A stretch of 64,000 nt of DNA. It comes from G963663315 sp963668255. GTDB taxonomy: Bacteria; Pseudomonadota; Gammaproteobacteria; Arenicellales; Poriferihabitantaceae. The notes under the pieces are model-generated. The model saw only the letters and a list, made by a program, of their open reading frames with translations. It had not been told where the DNA came from and did no database searches. Made by a program: the position numbers and the translations under genes. The DNA is taken from positions 2,649,205-2,713,204 of the forward strand of contig OZ220708.1 of the NCBI GenBank assembly GCA_965116595.1. The letters are read 5' to 3'. The first letter of the stretch is position 1, and each line of letters begins with the position of its first letter. Shown here in pieces: positions 17,914-28,801 of this stretch.

Positions 17914-18912
17914 ATGCCGTACTGGAACAGCCCCCCGAAATTTCCTTCTGTCCTGCCTGACGGGTATCAATATTTTGATGAAGAAGTCGAATTCGACCCG
18001 GACAGGCATCTTCAACTCGAACCCCCGGAAGAGACGGTGCGGTTGAGTGATCTGGGTTATGATGCAGAAACAATCAAAAAATGCCCGACCGACCTGGCAA
18101 TCTCTGGTGCGATTCGGTTGTTATCGGACGAAGGAGTCAAGGTCATGCGGGATACGGCCCTCTCTCTCCGGAAATTTGCAGTCAACTGTGAACGCATCGA
18201 GAATATGGTTCGCGGCGGCGTTTATCAATCCCGTTTTCTCAGGGATTTCTGCCTTTGCGGCGAGGTCACCGATTTCATCTCGGACATCTTCGGCGCACCG
18301 GTATCGCCCCATACCATGCCTTTGCACCTGGGGCATCTTAATTTCGCCCCGGACGACCTCACCAAGCCAATTGACAAATGGCACCATGACACGCTGAGCC
18401 TGGATTACGTTTTGATGTTATCTGATCCCGGTCAGCTATTTGGCGGAGAGTTCCAGTACTTCATGGGCACCCGTGAACAGGCGAAAGAAATTTCGGACAA
18501 GGGTGATTCAATTCCATCGGAACGGATAGTCAGTCCCCGATTTCCCGGCGCGGGTTATGCTGTTGCACTGCACGGCTACATGGTGGTGCATCGCGGCGCA
18601 AGACTCACCCGACCTGGAGAACGCATCACCATGGTCAATGGCTATGTCCCGTTGAACACTGAAATTGACGATGTCTGCCGATTCCCGGATCTATCCCTGG
18701 TAGACCCTCACCATGTACTCTTTGCCGAGTGGGCGCGACACAAGGCGTGGCTGTCCATGGGCCGATTGCAGACCCTGGTCGATGAAATCCCCTTTACCGA
18801 TGACAGGCAGGTGATTACCAGCTACCTGCGCGACGCGATTCATGATGTCGAAACCGCAATCAGTGATATCAACGATACCGACAACGCATCGATGATTTAC
18901 TATGGCGACTGA
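17914..18912 (+). CDS. putative 2-oxoglutarate/Fe(II)-dependent oxygenase (phytanoyl-CoA dioxygenase-like)
   Basis: The 332-residue protein shows the 2OG-Fe(II) oxygenase pattern. A metal-binding HxD is at H157-x-D159 in KWHHDTLSLDY, and a distal histidine (VVHRG, H226) is followed by arginines in ARLTRPGERIT that would bind 2-oxoglutarate. The region between contains the GGEFQYF segment usual before the distal motif. Homology to a named enzyme is not clear and the substrate is unknown. It is followed by a repeat-rich gap and a convergent thioesterase gene. The start ATG has only a weak ribosome-binding site. Confidence 0.7.
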   Translation: MPYWNSPPKFPSVLPDGYQYFDEEVEFDPDRHLQLEPPEETVRLSDLGYDAETIKKCPTDLAISGAIRLLSDEGVKVMRDTALSLRKFAVNCERIENMVRGGVYQSRFLRDFCLCGEVTDFISDIFGAPVSPHTMPLHLGHLNFAPDDLTKPIDKWHHDTLSLDYVLMLSDPGQLFGGEFQYFMGTREQAKEISDKGDSIPSERIVSPRFPGAGYAVALHGYMVVHRGARLTRPGERITMVNGYVPLNTEIDDVCRFPDLSLVDPHHVLFAEWARHKAWLSMGRLQTLVDEIPFTDDRQVITSYLRDAIHDVETAISDINDTDNASMIYYGD

Positions 18913-18943
18913 AGTCGAGCGCCCCGGGGAAGTGATATTCCGT

Positions 18944-19001
18944 GGGCAGGCACAGGGACCTGCCCCTACGATTCCGGTCGGGGACAGGCTCCGCCCCTAC
19001 A
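18944..19001. repeat. GTAGGGGC-type hairpin repeat at the end of the oxygenase gene
   Basis: Two back-to-back units read, on the minus strand, CGTAGGGGCAGGTCCCTGTG and GTAGGGGCGGAGCCTGTCCC. Each can form a GC-rich hairpin. The 3' end reaches the last codons of the convergent thioesterase gene. Relatives occur at 30.7, 31.6, 36.0-36.2, 48.7 and 60.8 kb. Confidence 0.65.
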
Positions 19002-19461
19002 ATTCCGGTTTTTTGTGTAAAGCGATCTGCCGGCCTACCCAATCCGGTCTCTCTGTGATTTCGGCCTGCTTCAGCATGGTCTGTACCTGATCAGGCATCT
19101 GTGCAGTCCGCCCCTGCCGGGTGTCGTAATGCAGGATCATGAACTCGGCGGTAGCCCGAATCGTCCCATCGACGACCATTTGATGGGCAAACCAGATTTT
19201 CTTCGCATCAGAACCCAGAATCAGGGTCTCGATTTCCATCAGCGCCGGTTGCCTGACTTCGGCCAGATAGCGCAGGTGGGTCTCCACCGTATACAGCGCG
19301 CATCCGGTTCTTTTGAAATAATCCACCCCTATCAGGAAATGATCCTGCATAAACCAGGTCGTGTTGGTGAACGGAACCAGGTAATAGGCTTCATTCAGGT
19401 GCCCATACGCATCCAGCCAGTCGTCCTGCAGGGATTCGGAATGAAATTTGAATACAGTCAA
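18997..19461 (-). CDS. acyl-CoA thioesterase (4HBT hotdog fold)
   Basis: The 154-residue protein is a single hotdog domain. The catalytic helix motif is DWLDAYGHLNEAYYL, equivalent to the D-x-x-G-H-x-N-N motif of 4-hydroxybenzoyl-CoA-type thioesterases. Later segments (ETHLRYLAEVRQPALMEIET, ATAEFMILHYD) match the hotdog beta strands. It hydrolyses some acyl-CoA; the substrate cannot be read from sequence. A hairpin terminator separates it from the binding-protein gene upstream. Confidence 0.82.
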   Translation of the reverse strand: MTVFKFHSESLQDDWLDAYGHLNEAYYLVPFTNTTWFMQDHFLIGVDYFKRTGCALYTVETHLRYLAEVRQPALMEIETLILGSDAKKIWFAHQMVVDGTIRATAEFMILHYDTRQGRTAQMPDQVQTMLKQAEITERPDWVGRQIALHKKPEL

Positions 19462-19509
19462 TGTTCAACAGGATTTTTTGGGTAGGAACCCGCAATCCAG
19501 AGCGTATCG

Positions 19510-19536
19510 AAAACAGCCCCGGACAAACCGGGGCTG
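19510..19536 (-). terminator. rho-independent terminator after the peptide-binding protein gene
   Basis: On the minus strand CAGCCCCGG-TTTGT-CCGGGGCTG forms a perfect 9-bp stem followed by TTTT. It lies 36 bases after the stop of the binding-protein gene. Confidence 0.8.
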
Positions 19537-19571
19537 TCAATGGATTTTCTGTCGCTCAAATTGCCCTTGAC

Positions 19572-21218
19572 TCAGGAATCAAGCCAGCAAAACTCCGGGA
19601 ACTCGGAAGCGCCCAGGTTTCCGAGCGGATTGGCAGGTACACCCTTTACACGATTACTCACGCCATCGAGTACATTAATGTGCATCGGGATAACCATACC
19701 GGATTCCTGATTTATCAGAGTCTGTATCTCGCAGTACATCGCGTGACGCTTGTCCGGATCCAGTTCCGCAAGAGATGATTTCAGTAATTCGCCGACACGT
19801 TCATTATCCCAGTAAGAATCATTCCACGGGGCTCCGGGCGCAAACGCAATAGACAGCATGGAATTCGCGGTTGGACGCATATTCCAACTCGTCACATTCA
19901 GCGGCTCGACCCTCCATACCGAACCCCAGTAACCATCGTTCGGTACTTTCTTGATATTTAGGTCAAAACCGATTTTCGCGCAGTTTGCCTGGGCCAACAG
20001 GCAGGTGTCGACGATGCCGGCGCCCACAGGAGCAAGGTATAGATCCGCACTGGAATATCCGGACTTCTCGAAGTAATATTTCGCTTTGTCCGGATCGAAC
20101 TCGCGTTGCGGCAACTCCTGGCACCAATCTGCCCCATAGGCGCTCATAATCGGCTGGTCGTTACCTACGGAGCCGTGACCCTTCAGAATTTTTTCGACAA
20201 TACGTTCGCGGTCCTGGATAAATTGCAGGCCCTTGACAAAATCCGCATTACTGCCGGGTTCGGTATGTTTTAATGCGCAAATGCCGTTCCAGGCGCCTGC
20301 CGGCAATGATACTACATGAGAGTTATCCGATGCTTCGATTTGTCTGATTGCTTTCGGATCAATATCGACTATCATTTCGAAACTGCCCGAGACCAGGGCA
20401 TTTACCCGCGCAATCGGATCCGTGATCGCCGTGATTTCGAGTGAATCCAGATTTGCACCCTCCCGCCAGTAATTCTCGTTGCGTATGCTGATTGATTTCA
20501 CGCCAGGTTCAAACGATTCCATGGTAAACGGTCCGGTGCCATTGCCATCCCCGGTTGAACCATTTTTAATGACTTTTGTTTGAAACACACCCAGCAGGAT
20601 CGGCAAATCCGCATTCGGCGTGTGCATGATCGCTTTCACTTCATGGCTGTTCACCTTTTTTCACTCCTTGATTGAACTCACTACGTCCTTGATGACAGAA
20701 GTGGAATCCTCGCCCAGATGACGATTCATACTCCAGATGACGTCATCGGCAGTAAACGGTGCGCCATCATGGAAATTGACGTTTTTGCGCAATTTGAACG
20801 TCCATTCAGTGGCGTTGCTGTTCGGCTCGAAGGATTCCGCCAGTTCCGGTTGCGGGCTCATGTTATCATCCAGTTGACACAATCCGTTGTAGTGCGCCCT
20901 GCCCCGTGAATAATCGATTGCTGACGTGAACAGTGTCGGGTCCAACTGGTCATCCGGTCCATGCAGACTCATCGCAGCTTTTACCGATCCTCCTTTCTTA
21001 GGTGTTTGCGCCATCGCGACGCCACCGGTCGACAACAGGTTCTGCGCTGCCGCCATCGTGACTCCGGTGGCCATCATCAGCTTCAGGGTATCACGTCGTG
21101 TATAACCCTTGCGTATGACTCTCTCCACCAGCTCCTTGTCACCCTGATCAAGATCGTTGAAAACAAGCTCGTCCGAAAAGACGGGGTCATTCCCATTCTT
21201 TTTGTTGGTTTCTTTCAT
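19572..21218 (-). pseudogene. peptide/dipeptide ABC transporter binding protein with in-frame stop
   Basis: The reading frame is one family 5 solute-binding protein of about 548 residues, split by a TGA at 20661-20663. The frame on both sides is the same: ...VVSSIKE, stop, KKVNSHEVKAIM.... A tryptophan is the likely original residue (TGG to TGA). The N-terminus carries a twin-arginine (Tat) signal, TRRDTLKLMMATG, followed by a hydrophobic stretch ending in AMAQ. A GGAGGT ribosome-binding site precedes the ATG. No permease or ATPase genes lie nearby. A truncated protein of 185 residues would not be functional; a sequencing error is equally possible. Confidence 0.85.
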
Positions 21219-21460
21219 TTTACTGACCTCCAGGTAAATATAACGTTTGTTAATTACGTGAGACTTCCCTGAGTCTGCTGCAGCAACGCAGTGTTTATTA
21301 CCGGTTGAATTCGAGTTTTACCGGGTCATTCCGCTTACATTATATAGTAAATTCGACCCAACAGGGTCTGTGGTCCGAGCCGACCGCATCGACATCCACC
21401 CGGCATACGATCAGGCGGATCAGGCCACCAGGAAACCGGTTCGCCGATTCTTTCCTGCTC
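21219..21460. other. intergenic region between the binding protein and hydantoinase genes
   Basis: No gene is seen. A short hairpin (GACCC-AACA-GGGTC, 21355-21368) lies 90 bases after the hydantoinase stop; on the minus strand it is followed by a weak T-containing stretch and could act as a poor terminator. Confidence 0.35.
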
Positions 21461-24400
21461 CTAAGCCCCATACCCTCCTCCCCCTGGAGTTTTGATAACC
21501 ACCACGTCTCCCGGCATCAGCTCGATCTGGTCTGTTCCACCAAGCGATGTTATTGAACCATCAGCATGGATCACATGGTTTGATCCAACCTTTCCGGGCT
21601 GACCTCCATTCAGGCCGTAGGGCGGGATTTTCCTGTGGCCGGAAATGATATTGGCAACCATACTTTCGAAAAACCGTACCTTTCTGACAACGCCGTCGCC
21701 GCCGTTGTATTTCCCCCTGCCGCCCGAACCCTTTCGAATTTCAAAAGACTCCAGGATCACTGGAAACCGCCACTCAAGCACTTCGGGATCGGTCAACCTG
21801 GAGTTGGTCATGTGCGTGTGAACGGCATCGGCTCCGTGATGCCCCCGGACCGCACCCGCGCCGCCGCAGATGGTTTCATAATACTGGTATTGATTATTGC
21901 CCCAGATAAAATTGTTCATCGTACCCTGGGCTGCGGCAACGGCTTTCACGGCTCCGAACAATGTGTCGACGAGGTACTGTGACGTTTCAACATTACCGGC
22001 AATCACCGCAGCAGGATAGTGAGGATTGATCATCGAATGGTCGGGAATAATAATCTCCATCGGTTTCAGGCAACCTTCATTCAACGGAATATTGTCATCT
22101 ACGAGACATCGGAAAACGTATAGCACCGCGGCACGCACCACCGCAGTCGGCGCATTGAAATTTCCCGGATGCTGGGCGCTGGTTCCAGTAAAATCCACTA
22201 CTGCCTTGCGGCTTGTCTGATCCACTTTGATTTTCACCGAAATCTGGTGGCCATCATCCATTTTATAAGTAAATTCCCCATCATCCATGACACCGAGCAG
22301 ACGGCGGACAGATTCTTCGGCATTATCCTGAACATGTTTCATGTAAGCATGAACGGTCGCTGCACCATAGTGTTCGGTCATTCTGAGCAGTTCCCTGACA
22401 CCCTTTTCACAAGCCGCCAGCTGCGCCTTGAAATCAGCGATATTCATCTCCGGGTTGCGAGCGGGCCAGATCCCACCGGTGAGTAAACTGTAAATCTCTT
22501 TTTCCAGGAACCGATCGTTTTCAACCAGTTTCACATTGTCGATCACCACTCCTTCCTGTTCGATACTGGTTGAATCGGCAGGCGCTGAACCGGGAGTTTT
22601 CCCGCCTATGTCGGCATGGTGCCCCCGCGTGGCGACATAAAAAAGAATCCTGCCCTGCTCGGTAAACACGGGCTTGATAATGGTTACGTCAGGTAAATGA
22701 GTCCCTCCGTTGTATGGCGCGTTCAATATGTAGGCATCACCGGGAAGAATACAGCCTGCTCTTTCGCGTATGACGGTCTTGATGCTTTCTCCCATGGAGC
22801 CGAGATGCACAGGCATGTGTGGGGCATTGGCAACCAGCGCCCCTTCTGCATCGAAAACAGCGCAGGAGAAATCAAGCCGTTCCTTGATATTCACCGATGC
22901 CGCTGTATTTTCCAGCACGAAACCCATCTGTTCTGCGATCGACATGAACAGATTGTTGAATATTTCCAGCATTACCGGGTCCACTTGCGTACCAATGGCT
23001 TTTGTTTCCGCACGTTCCTGGTAACGCTCGAGTATCAGGTTATTGTCCGGCTTCAGCACAGCCCGCCAGCCTGGCTCGACTACGATGGTTGCAGTTGAAT
23101 CGAGGACCACCGCTGGCCCGTTGACCGCCTGCTCCATAACCAGCGAGGCTCGCTGATAAAACGGCGTGTCGATCCACTCGATCCTCCATATAGCATTTCC
23201 TGATCGCGTCCGGTTTTGCGGCCGCCTGTGGATCATCACCCCGGGTAAGCGGATTGCCGATCTTTGAAGGTCTGGCAGCGGATATAACTTCCACCTGGAT
23301 TGACTCTACGATCATTTGCTTATCCGCAGAGATGAATCCAAAACGCATCTGATGAACCTGTTCAAACCGGGCCCGAACCTGGTTCAGATCACCATGGGGC
23401 ACAATCAGTGCGGTATCCGACCCCTGGTAGCGGATGTGCAGCAATCGATTGAACGACAGGCTTTCGCATGAATCGCCCTGCTGCTTCAATTCCTCGATGC
23501 CGCTTTTTTGCAATTGGTCGAGCCTGTTGCCCAATTCCCCGACCAGCGCCTGATCCAGTGTCGCTTCAACCGCCTGTTGCCGGTCTGTCACCGTATCCGC
23601 CAGGCCCATCCCGTAAGCGGACAATACCCCGGCGAACGGGTGGACTAATATGGTCTTCATCGCCAGGGCATCCGCCACCAGGCAGGCATGTTGTCCGCCG
23701 GCGCCGCCGAAACAACACAGCGTGTAGTCCGATACGTCGTATCCTCGCTGCACAGAGATTTTCTTGATCGCGTTGGCCATGTTTTCAACCGCGATCGACA
23801 GGAATCCGGCCGCCACAGCTTCAGGGCTGCGTTGATCCCCGGTATCGCCCCTGATTCGTGATGCCAGCAGATCAAATTCATCTTTTACCCTGCCTGCATC
23901 GAGCGGCAGATCCGCACTGGCACCAAATACATTGGGGAACAGATCAGGCTGCAGCTTTCCAACCATGACATTGCAATCGGTGATCGCCAAAGGACCGCCG
24001 TTTCGGTAGCAGGCTGGTCCGGGGCTGGCGCCTGCTGAATCAGGTCCTACCCGGAAACGCGCACCGTCAAAGTGAAGGATCGAGCCTCCTCCGGCAGCCA
24101 CGGTATGAATCAGCATCATCGGGGCGCGTAATCGAATACCTGCCACATGGGTTTCAAATACTTTCTCGAACTCGCCATTGTAGTGACTGACATCGGTAGA
24201 CGTGCCGCCCATATCGAAGCCGACCACCTTGTCTATATCAATCGCTTCGCTCACCCGCGCCATACCCACTACACCGCCCGCAGGTCCCGAAAGAATGGCG
24301 TCTTTTCCCTGGAAGAACCTCGCGTCGGTAAGACCGCCGTTGGACTGCATGAACATGAGCTTGCCGTTGTGCCGTTCCAGGCCGTCCAGCTCCGACTCGA

Positions 24401-25076
24401 TCTGGTTGACATAGCCTCGCAGAATCGGTGACAGATAAGCATCCACTACTGTCGTATCGCCGCGTGGTACGAACTTCATCAGGGGGCTGACCTGATGACT
24501 TACGGAAACCTGGGCATAACCGATTTCCTGCGCCAGTTTCTGCAATACGAGTTCATGCGAGTGATAGCGGTATCCATGCATCAGCACGATCGCAACGCAT
24601 CGAAGCCCCTTGTCAAAATATTGCTGCAGGGCCGCTCTCGCCCGCTCCAGGTCCAGTTCGACCAGGACCTTGCCATGGACATCGATTCGTTCTTCGATTT
24701 CCAGGACATCGCAATAGAGCATTTCCGGTAATTGAATATTCAGCGCAAACAGATCAGGGCGTGTCTGGTAACCAATCCGCAACTGGTCCCTGAACCCCCG
24801 GGTTGTGACCAGAAGCGTATCCTCTCCCTGCCTCTCCAGCAGGGCATTGGTGGCTACTGTTGTTCCCATCTTGACGGCAGCGATACGGCTGGTGTCGAAC
24901 CTGCCGGTAGATCTCACCCCCAGAATGTCCCGGATACCCTGGATCGCGGCATCACGATATTGCCCGGGATTGTCCGACAACAGCTTGTGCGTTACCACAC
25001 TCCCATCGGGTTGTCTTGCGACAATATCGGTAAATGTACCTCCCCGGTCAATCCAGAATTCCCATTTACCCTGCAT
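21461..25076 (-). pseudogene. fused hydantoinase A/B (5-oxoprolinase-like), single-base frameshift
   Basis: The N-terminal part is HyuA: it starts WEFWIDRGGTFTDIVA and contains the ATPase-fold loops GFDMGGTSTD and GGAGGQHACLVADAL. The C-terminal part is HyuB, beginning near VDPVMLEIFNNLF and ending in the glycine-rich MPGDVVVIKTPGGGGYG. The end of the HyuA domain (DTPFYQRASL, GPAVVLDSTATIVV) lies in the HyuB frame. One extra C at about 23180 accounts for the shift. Without it the gene encodes one protein of about 1,204 residues, the size of fused 5-oxoprolinases. The family hydrolyses 5-oxoproline or hydantoins with ATP. AAGGAG precedes the ATG. Confidence 0.85.
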
Positions 25077-25097
25077 TCGCTCCTTGAACCTGTATTT

Positions 25098-25271
25098 TTA
25101 TTCGTGCGGCTGCTTGATAAAACCCTCAAATAATCCCTCTAACCGTGCCATCCGCTCACGTAAATTGGCAATATCATTATGTATGCCTCTAAGCATTCCA
25201 TACATAAACCCACAGATTGCAATAACAGCAGCAAGAGCGGTAAGATTTATGTTGATTGTTTCCGGGGTCAT
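25098..25271 (-). CDS. small single-pass membrane protein with C-terminal coiled coil
   Basis: A 57-residue ORF starts MTPETININ. A hydrophobic helix spans about residues 9-25 (TALAAVIAICGFMYG). A charged helix with heptad character follows (IANLRERMARLEGLFEGF). An AAGGA ribosome-binding site lies 6 bases upstream. The gene ends 21 bases before the hydantoinase start, so cotranscription is likely. Small proteins of this layout, with an ERMARLEGLxEG motif, occur in many proteobacteria without known function. Confidence 0.65.
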   Translation of the reverse strand: MTPETININLTALAAVIAICGFMYGMLRGIHNDIANLRERMARLEGLFEGFIKQPHE

Positions 25272-25359
25272 GTTTTTCCTTTTTCCGTTTTTTAATTTTA
25301 ACAGACTATTATACAGGATATTAAAACCGAATCGGTTTACCTGTACTGATGAAGGGTAG

Positions 25360-25950
25360 CTACTGATAATTTTCAGGGAAGAGCGAGCGTTCTATCAACT
25401 CGATCATGATGTGCAATACCTTGATGTGCAGTTCCTGGATTTTGTCCGCATACGGATAGTCAATGGTATGGATATCGACCGTGGCAAGCCTGCCAAGTGG
25501 AGAATTTTCGCGGCCGGTCAGACTGACGACTGCAATACCCCGGGATTGGGCAAATTCCGCGGCTTTGACCACATTGGCGCTCTGCCCGCTGGTACTGATC
25601 GCGACCAGCGCGTCTCCCGGTTTTGCCCTGGCTTCAAGATATCGTGAAAACACCTGTTCATAGCCATAATCATTGGCGACACAGGACAGATGCCCAGGGT
25701 CACTGATGGCGGCGGCGGCCAGGCCGGGACGGTCGTTCCGGTAGCGTCCGGTCAGTTCTTCTGCAAAATGCATGGCATCGGACATTGAGCCTCCATTGCC
25801 GCAACTGTAGACCGTATTTCCGTTTCTCAATGAGGAAGTGATCAGTTCGGCGCCCTGGGCAACGGCTGAAATCCTGCGCTCATCGCACAGGAAATTTTCC
25901 AGGGCTCTTTTTGATTCGTTGAGCGAATCCACTACCCGGGTTTTCATCAT
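25360..25950 (-). CDS. gmhA: phosphoheptose isomerase (SIS domain)
   Basis: GmhA converts sedoheptulose 7-phosphate to heptose 7-phosphate for lipopolysaccharide core synthesis. The SIS fold motifs are clear: CGNGGSMSDAMHFAEELTGRYR near the N-terminus and AISTSGQSANVV in the middle. The C-terminal YADKIQELHIKVLHIMIELIE is strongly GmhA-like, although the paralogue DiaA is similar. The ATG at 25950 is preceded by GGAGG and yields 196 residues. A longer start at 25977 would overlap gshB. It lies 16 bases after gshB, probably in the same transcript. Confidence 0.85.
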   Translation of the reverse strand: MMKTRVVDSLNESKRALENFLCDERRISAVAQGAELITSSLRNGNTVYSCGNGGSMSDAMHFAEELTGRYRNDRPGLAAAAISDPGHLSCVANDYGYEQVFSRYLEARAKPGDALVAISTSGQSANVVKAAEFAQSRGIAVVSLTGRENSPLGRLATVDIHTIDYPYADKIQELHIKVLHIMIELIERSLFPENYQ

Positions 25951-25966
25951 TCCCGCCTCCGTTATT

Positions 25967-26893
25967 TCAGTTTTCATTTTCCAGCGCCGAGATAATTTGA
26001 TGGTGGTAGTCAGCCTGGTCGAATCTGCTCATTTCCTGCAACCCGGTAGGGCTGGTCACATTCACTTCAATAAGCTGGCCGCCAATGATGTCTATTCCGG
26101 CAAGGAATATCCCCTGCTCGACCAGGCCTGGTTCCAGAGCCGCACAAATTTCCAGGTCACGGTCATTCAGTGTTGCCGGATTCGCTGTTCCGCCTGCGTC
26201 CATATTGTTCAATTCGACCCCTTCCGCATGGACGCGCAGGATCACGCCCAGGGGTTTGCCATCGAGCAATAGAACTCTTTTATCCCCTTCTGCCGCTGCT
26301 GGCAGATACTCCTGGGCAATCACCCAATGACGGCCTGCATGGGTCGCTTCCAGAATTTTTGAGTGATCCTCCCCCCGATCATAAAAAATGATTCCTTTTC
26401 CACCAAATCCATCTATCGGTTTAACCGTTACTCTGCCGGATTCCTCAGCCATCGATAGGATCACATCAACGTCGGCGGTAACCCGGGTCCTGGGTGTGTA
26501 ATCGGGATAATACAATGCGGCCAGCTTCTCGTTCCAGTTCCGTATCCCTTCAGGCCGGTTCAATACCCGGGTACCGGCCGGTAAATAATCGAGCATCAGC
26601 GTCGTATAAAAATACCTGCGGTCAAACGGAGGATCGGTTCTGACCCAGACGACATCCACCTCTGACAGGGAAATTGATTCCTGTCTTGAGACTGTAAAGG
26701 GTTGATCAGTTTTATCATGCACGTCCACCCAGGCTACTGTCGCTTTCAGGTCATCATGATCCAGCCACAGTTGCTGCTGGTCGAGATGGCAGACCTGGTG
26801 CCCGCGCTCGATACAGGCAAGCATCAGGAAATAGCTGGTATCTTTCCAGGGCTTTACGGATTCCAGCGGATCCATGATAAAAGCGTGCTTCAT
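25967..26893 (-). CDS. gshB: glutathione synthetase
   Basis: GshB joins gamma-glutamylcysteine and glycine with ATP. The N-terminal domain begins with the typical FIMDPLESVKPWKDTSYFLM. The ATP-grasp region shows VTVKPIDGFGGKGIIFY, AQEYLPAAAEGDKRVLLLDGKP and GIDIIGGQLIEVNVTSPTG, which contains the metal-binding residues. The length of 308 residues is standard. It follows prpE by 15 bases and precedes gmhA by 16 bases on the same strand. Confidence 0.95.
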   Translation of the reverse strand: MKHAFIMDPLESVKPWKDTSYFLMLACIERGHQVCHLDQQQLWLDHDDLKATVAWVDVHDKTDQPFTVSRQESISLSEVDVVWVRTDPPFDRRYFYTTLMLDYLPAGTRVLNRPEGIRNWNEKLAALYYPDYTPRTRVTADVDVILSMAEESGRVTVKPIDGFGGKGIIFYDRGEDHSKILEATHAGRHWVIAQEYLPAAAEGDKRVLLLDGKPLGVILRVHAEGVELNNMDAGGTANPATLNDRDLEICAALEPGLVEQGIFLAGIDIIGGQLIEVNVTSPTGLQEMSRFDQADYHHQIISALENEN

Positions 26894-26908
26894 GTCGCAA
26901 TCCGGATT

Positions 26909-28801
26909 TCAGCCCCGGGCGTATCCCAGCGATTGCAGATTTTGCTTGATCTCATCGAGTATTGCCGGATCATCGATGGTGGCCGGCATTTTCCAGGGGG
27001 AGTTATCCGCTATTTTCTTCATCGTGCCGCGCAGGATTTTACCTGATCTCGTTTTCGGTAGCCGCTTCACCACAACAACCAGTTTGAATGCGGCGACCGG
27101 GCCGATTTTATCGCGCACGAGCTGGATGCATTCGCTGATTATTTCCTCGTTGCTGCGCTCCACCCCTAAACTCAGCACCACGCAACCGAGCGGCAATTCA
27201 CCTTTCAGGGCGTCGTTCACACCCATCACTGCACACTCGGCCACCGCCGGATGTCCAGCCAGCACTTCCTCTATCGCTCCGGTAGACAGTCGATGCCCCG
27301 CGACATTGATCACGTCATCGGTACGCGACATCACATAGACATAACCATCTTCATCGATATAACCCGCGTCCCCGGTTTCATAATAACCCTCGAAGGTCTT
27401 CATATAAGAGTCCAGATAACGTTGCCTTGCATTCCATAGCGTCGGGAATGTACCGGGCGGCAAGGGCAATCTGGCCACCAGCGAACCAATATCCCCTGTC
27501 CCGACTTCGTTCGCGTTTTCATCCAGCGCCTTCAACCGCCAGCCGGGCGCCGGGCGGGTGGGTGAGCCTTCCTTGATCGGAAGCGGTTCTATACCCAGAC
27601 AGTTTGCACAAATTGACCAGCCGGTTTCTGTTTGCCACCAGTGATCAATAATCGGGACGCCCAGTTTTTCCTTTGCCCAGTTGAGAGTATCCGGGTCAGT
27701 ACGTTCACCGGCCAGGAACAATGTCTGCAAGCAGGAAATATCATATTTGCCGATGTGATCGCCATTTGGATCCTCTTTCCTGATTGCGCGAAACGCGGTC
27801 GGCGCGGTGAACAGGACCTTGACGTTATGTTCGGAAATCACTCTCCAGAAAACCCCGGCGTCCGGTGTTCCCACAGGCTTGCCTTCGTAAAGAATCGTCG
27901 TATTGCCATTGAACAAAGGCGCATAAACAATATAGGAATGCCCGACCACCCAGCCCACATCCGAGGCCGTCCAGTAAACATCGCCGGGTTCGACGTTATA
28001 AATGTTTTTCATCGACCATTTCAATACGACGATCCCGCCCCCTGTGTCCCGGACCACGCCCTTTGGCTGTCCGGTAGTGCCAGAAGTGTAGAGGATGTAA
28101 AGCGGGTCGGTCGCCGCTACGGGAACACAATCCGCCTCTTCTGATTTTTCAGCGGCTTCGTGCCAATCCACATCACGGCCATCGATCATAGTCGCCCTGG
28201 CCTGGGGCCGTTGAATGATAATGCAGTGTCCGGGTTTATGCCGGGATAACTCGATCGCCTGGTCCAGCAATGGTTTGTACTCGACAATCCGACCCGGTTC
28301 CAGCCCGCAGGAGGCGGACACGATCACCTTTGGCTGGCAATCATCGATTCGAACGGCCAGTTCATTCGAAGCGAAGCCGCCAAAGACGACCGAATGAACC
28401 GCGCCGATTCTGGCGCAGGCCAGCATGCCGATGGCTGCTTCGGGAATCATCGGCATATACAGGATGACCCGGTCTCCGTATTCGACGCCGTGGTCGCGCA
28501 ATACGCCGGCGAAACGCGCCACCCGGTTTCTTAATTCATGATACGTGATTTTCTGCTGGCTTTCGGTGATCGGGCTGTCATGGATGATAGCAAGCTGATC
28601 CCCCCTGCCCTGCTCAACATGCAGATCAACCGCATTGTAGCAGACATTGGTCAGGCCGCCTGCAAACCAGCGGTAAAACGGTGCATCGGAGTCATCCAGC
28701 ACTTTGTCCCATTTTTTATACCAGTGCACATTTTCCGCAATTTCACCCCAGAATGCCTCGGGGTTTTCGCTCGCATAATTATAAATTTCATCAAATTTCA
28801 T
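26909..28801 (-). CDS. prpE: propionyl-CoA synthetase (propionate-CoA ligase)
   Basis: This AMP-forming ligase activates propionate, or acetate, to the CoA ester. The P-loop is YILYTSGTTGQPKGV, the adenylate motif is DHWWQTETGW, and the catalytic lysine is in LPKTRSGKILRGTM near the C-terminus. The N-terminal ACS domain (ENPEAFWGEIAENVHWYKKWDKVLD) and 630-residue length fit PrpE better than AcsA. It starts a three-gene run with gshB and gmhA. No prpBCD genes are nearby. Confidence 0.9.
   Translation of the reverse strand: MKFDEIYNYASENPEAFWGEIAENVHWYKKWDKVLDDSDAPFYRWFAGGLTNVCYNAVDLHVEQGRGDQLAIIHDSPITESQQKITYHELRNRVARFAGVLRDHGVEYGDRVILYMPMIPEAAIGMLACARIGAVHSVVFGGFASNELAVRIDDCQPKVIVSASCGLEPGRIVEYKPLLDQAIELSRHKPGHCIIIQRPQARATMIDGRDVDWHEAAEKSEEADCVPVAATDPLYILYTSGTTGQPKGVVRDTGGGIVVLKWSMKNIYNVEPGDVYWTASDVGWVVGHSYIVYAPLFNGNTTILYEGKPVGTPDAGVFWRVISEHNVKVLFTAPTAFRAIRKEDPNGDHIGKYDISCLQTLFLAGERTDPDTLNWAKEKLGVPIIDHWWQTETGWSICANCLGIEPLPIKEGSPTRPAPGWRLKALDENANEVGTGDIGSLVARLPLPPGTFPTLWNARQRYLDSYMKTFEGYYETGDAGYIDEDGYVYVMSRTDDVINVAGHRLSTGAIEEVLAGHPAVAECAVMGVNDALKGELPLGCVVLSLGVERSNEEIISECIQLVRDKIGPVAAFKLVVVVKRLPKTRSGKILRGTMKKIADNSPWKMPATIDDPAILDEIKQNLQSLGYARG

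Noticed and set aside
20661..20663. TGA read as tryptophan (alternative genetic code)
   Set aside because: TGA ends many intact genes here, including recN, the Lrp-type regulator and smc, so it is a normal stop.
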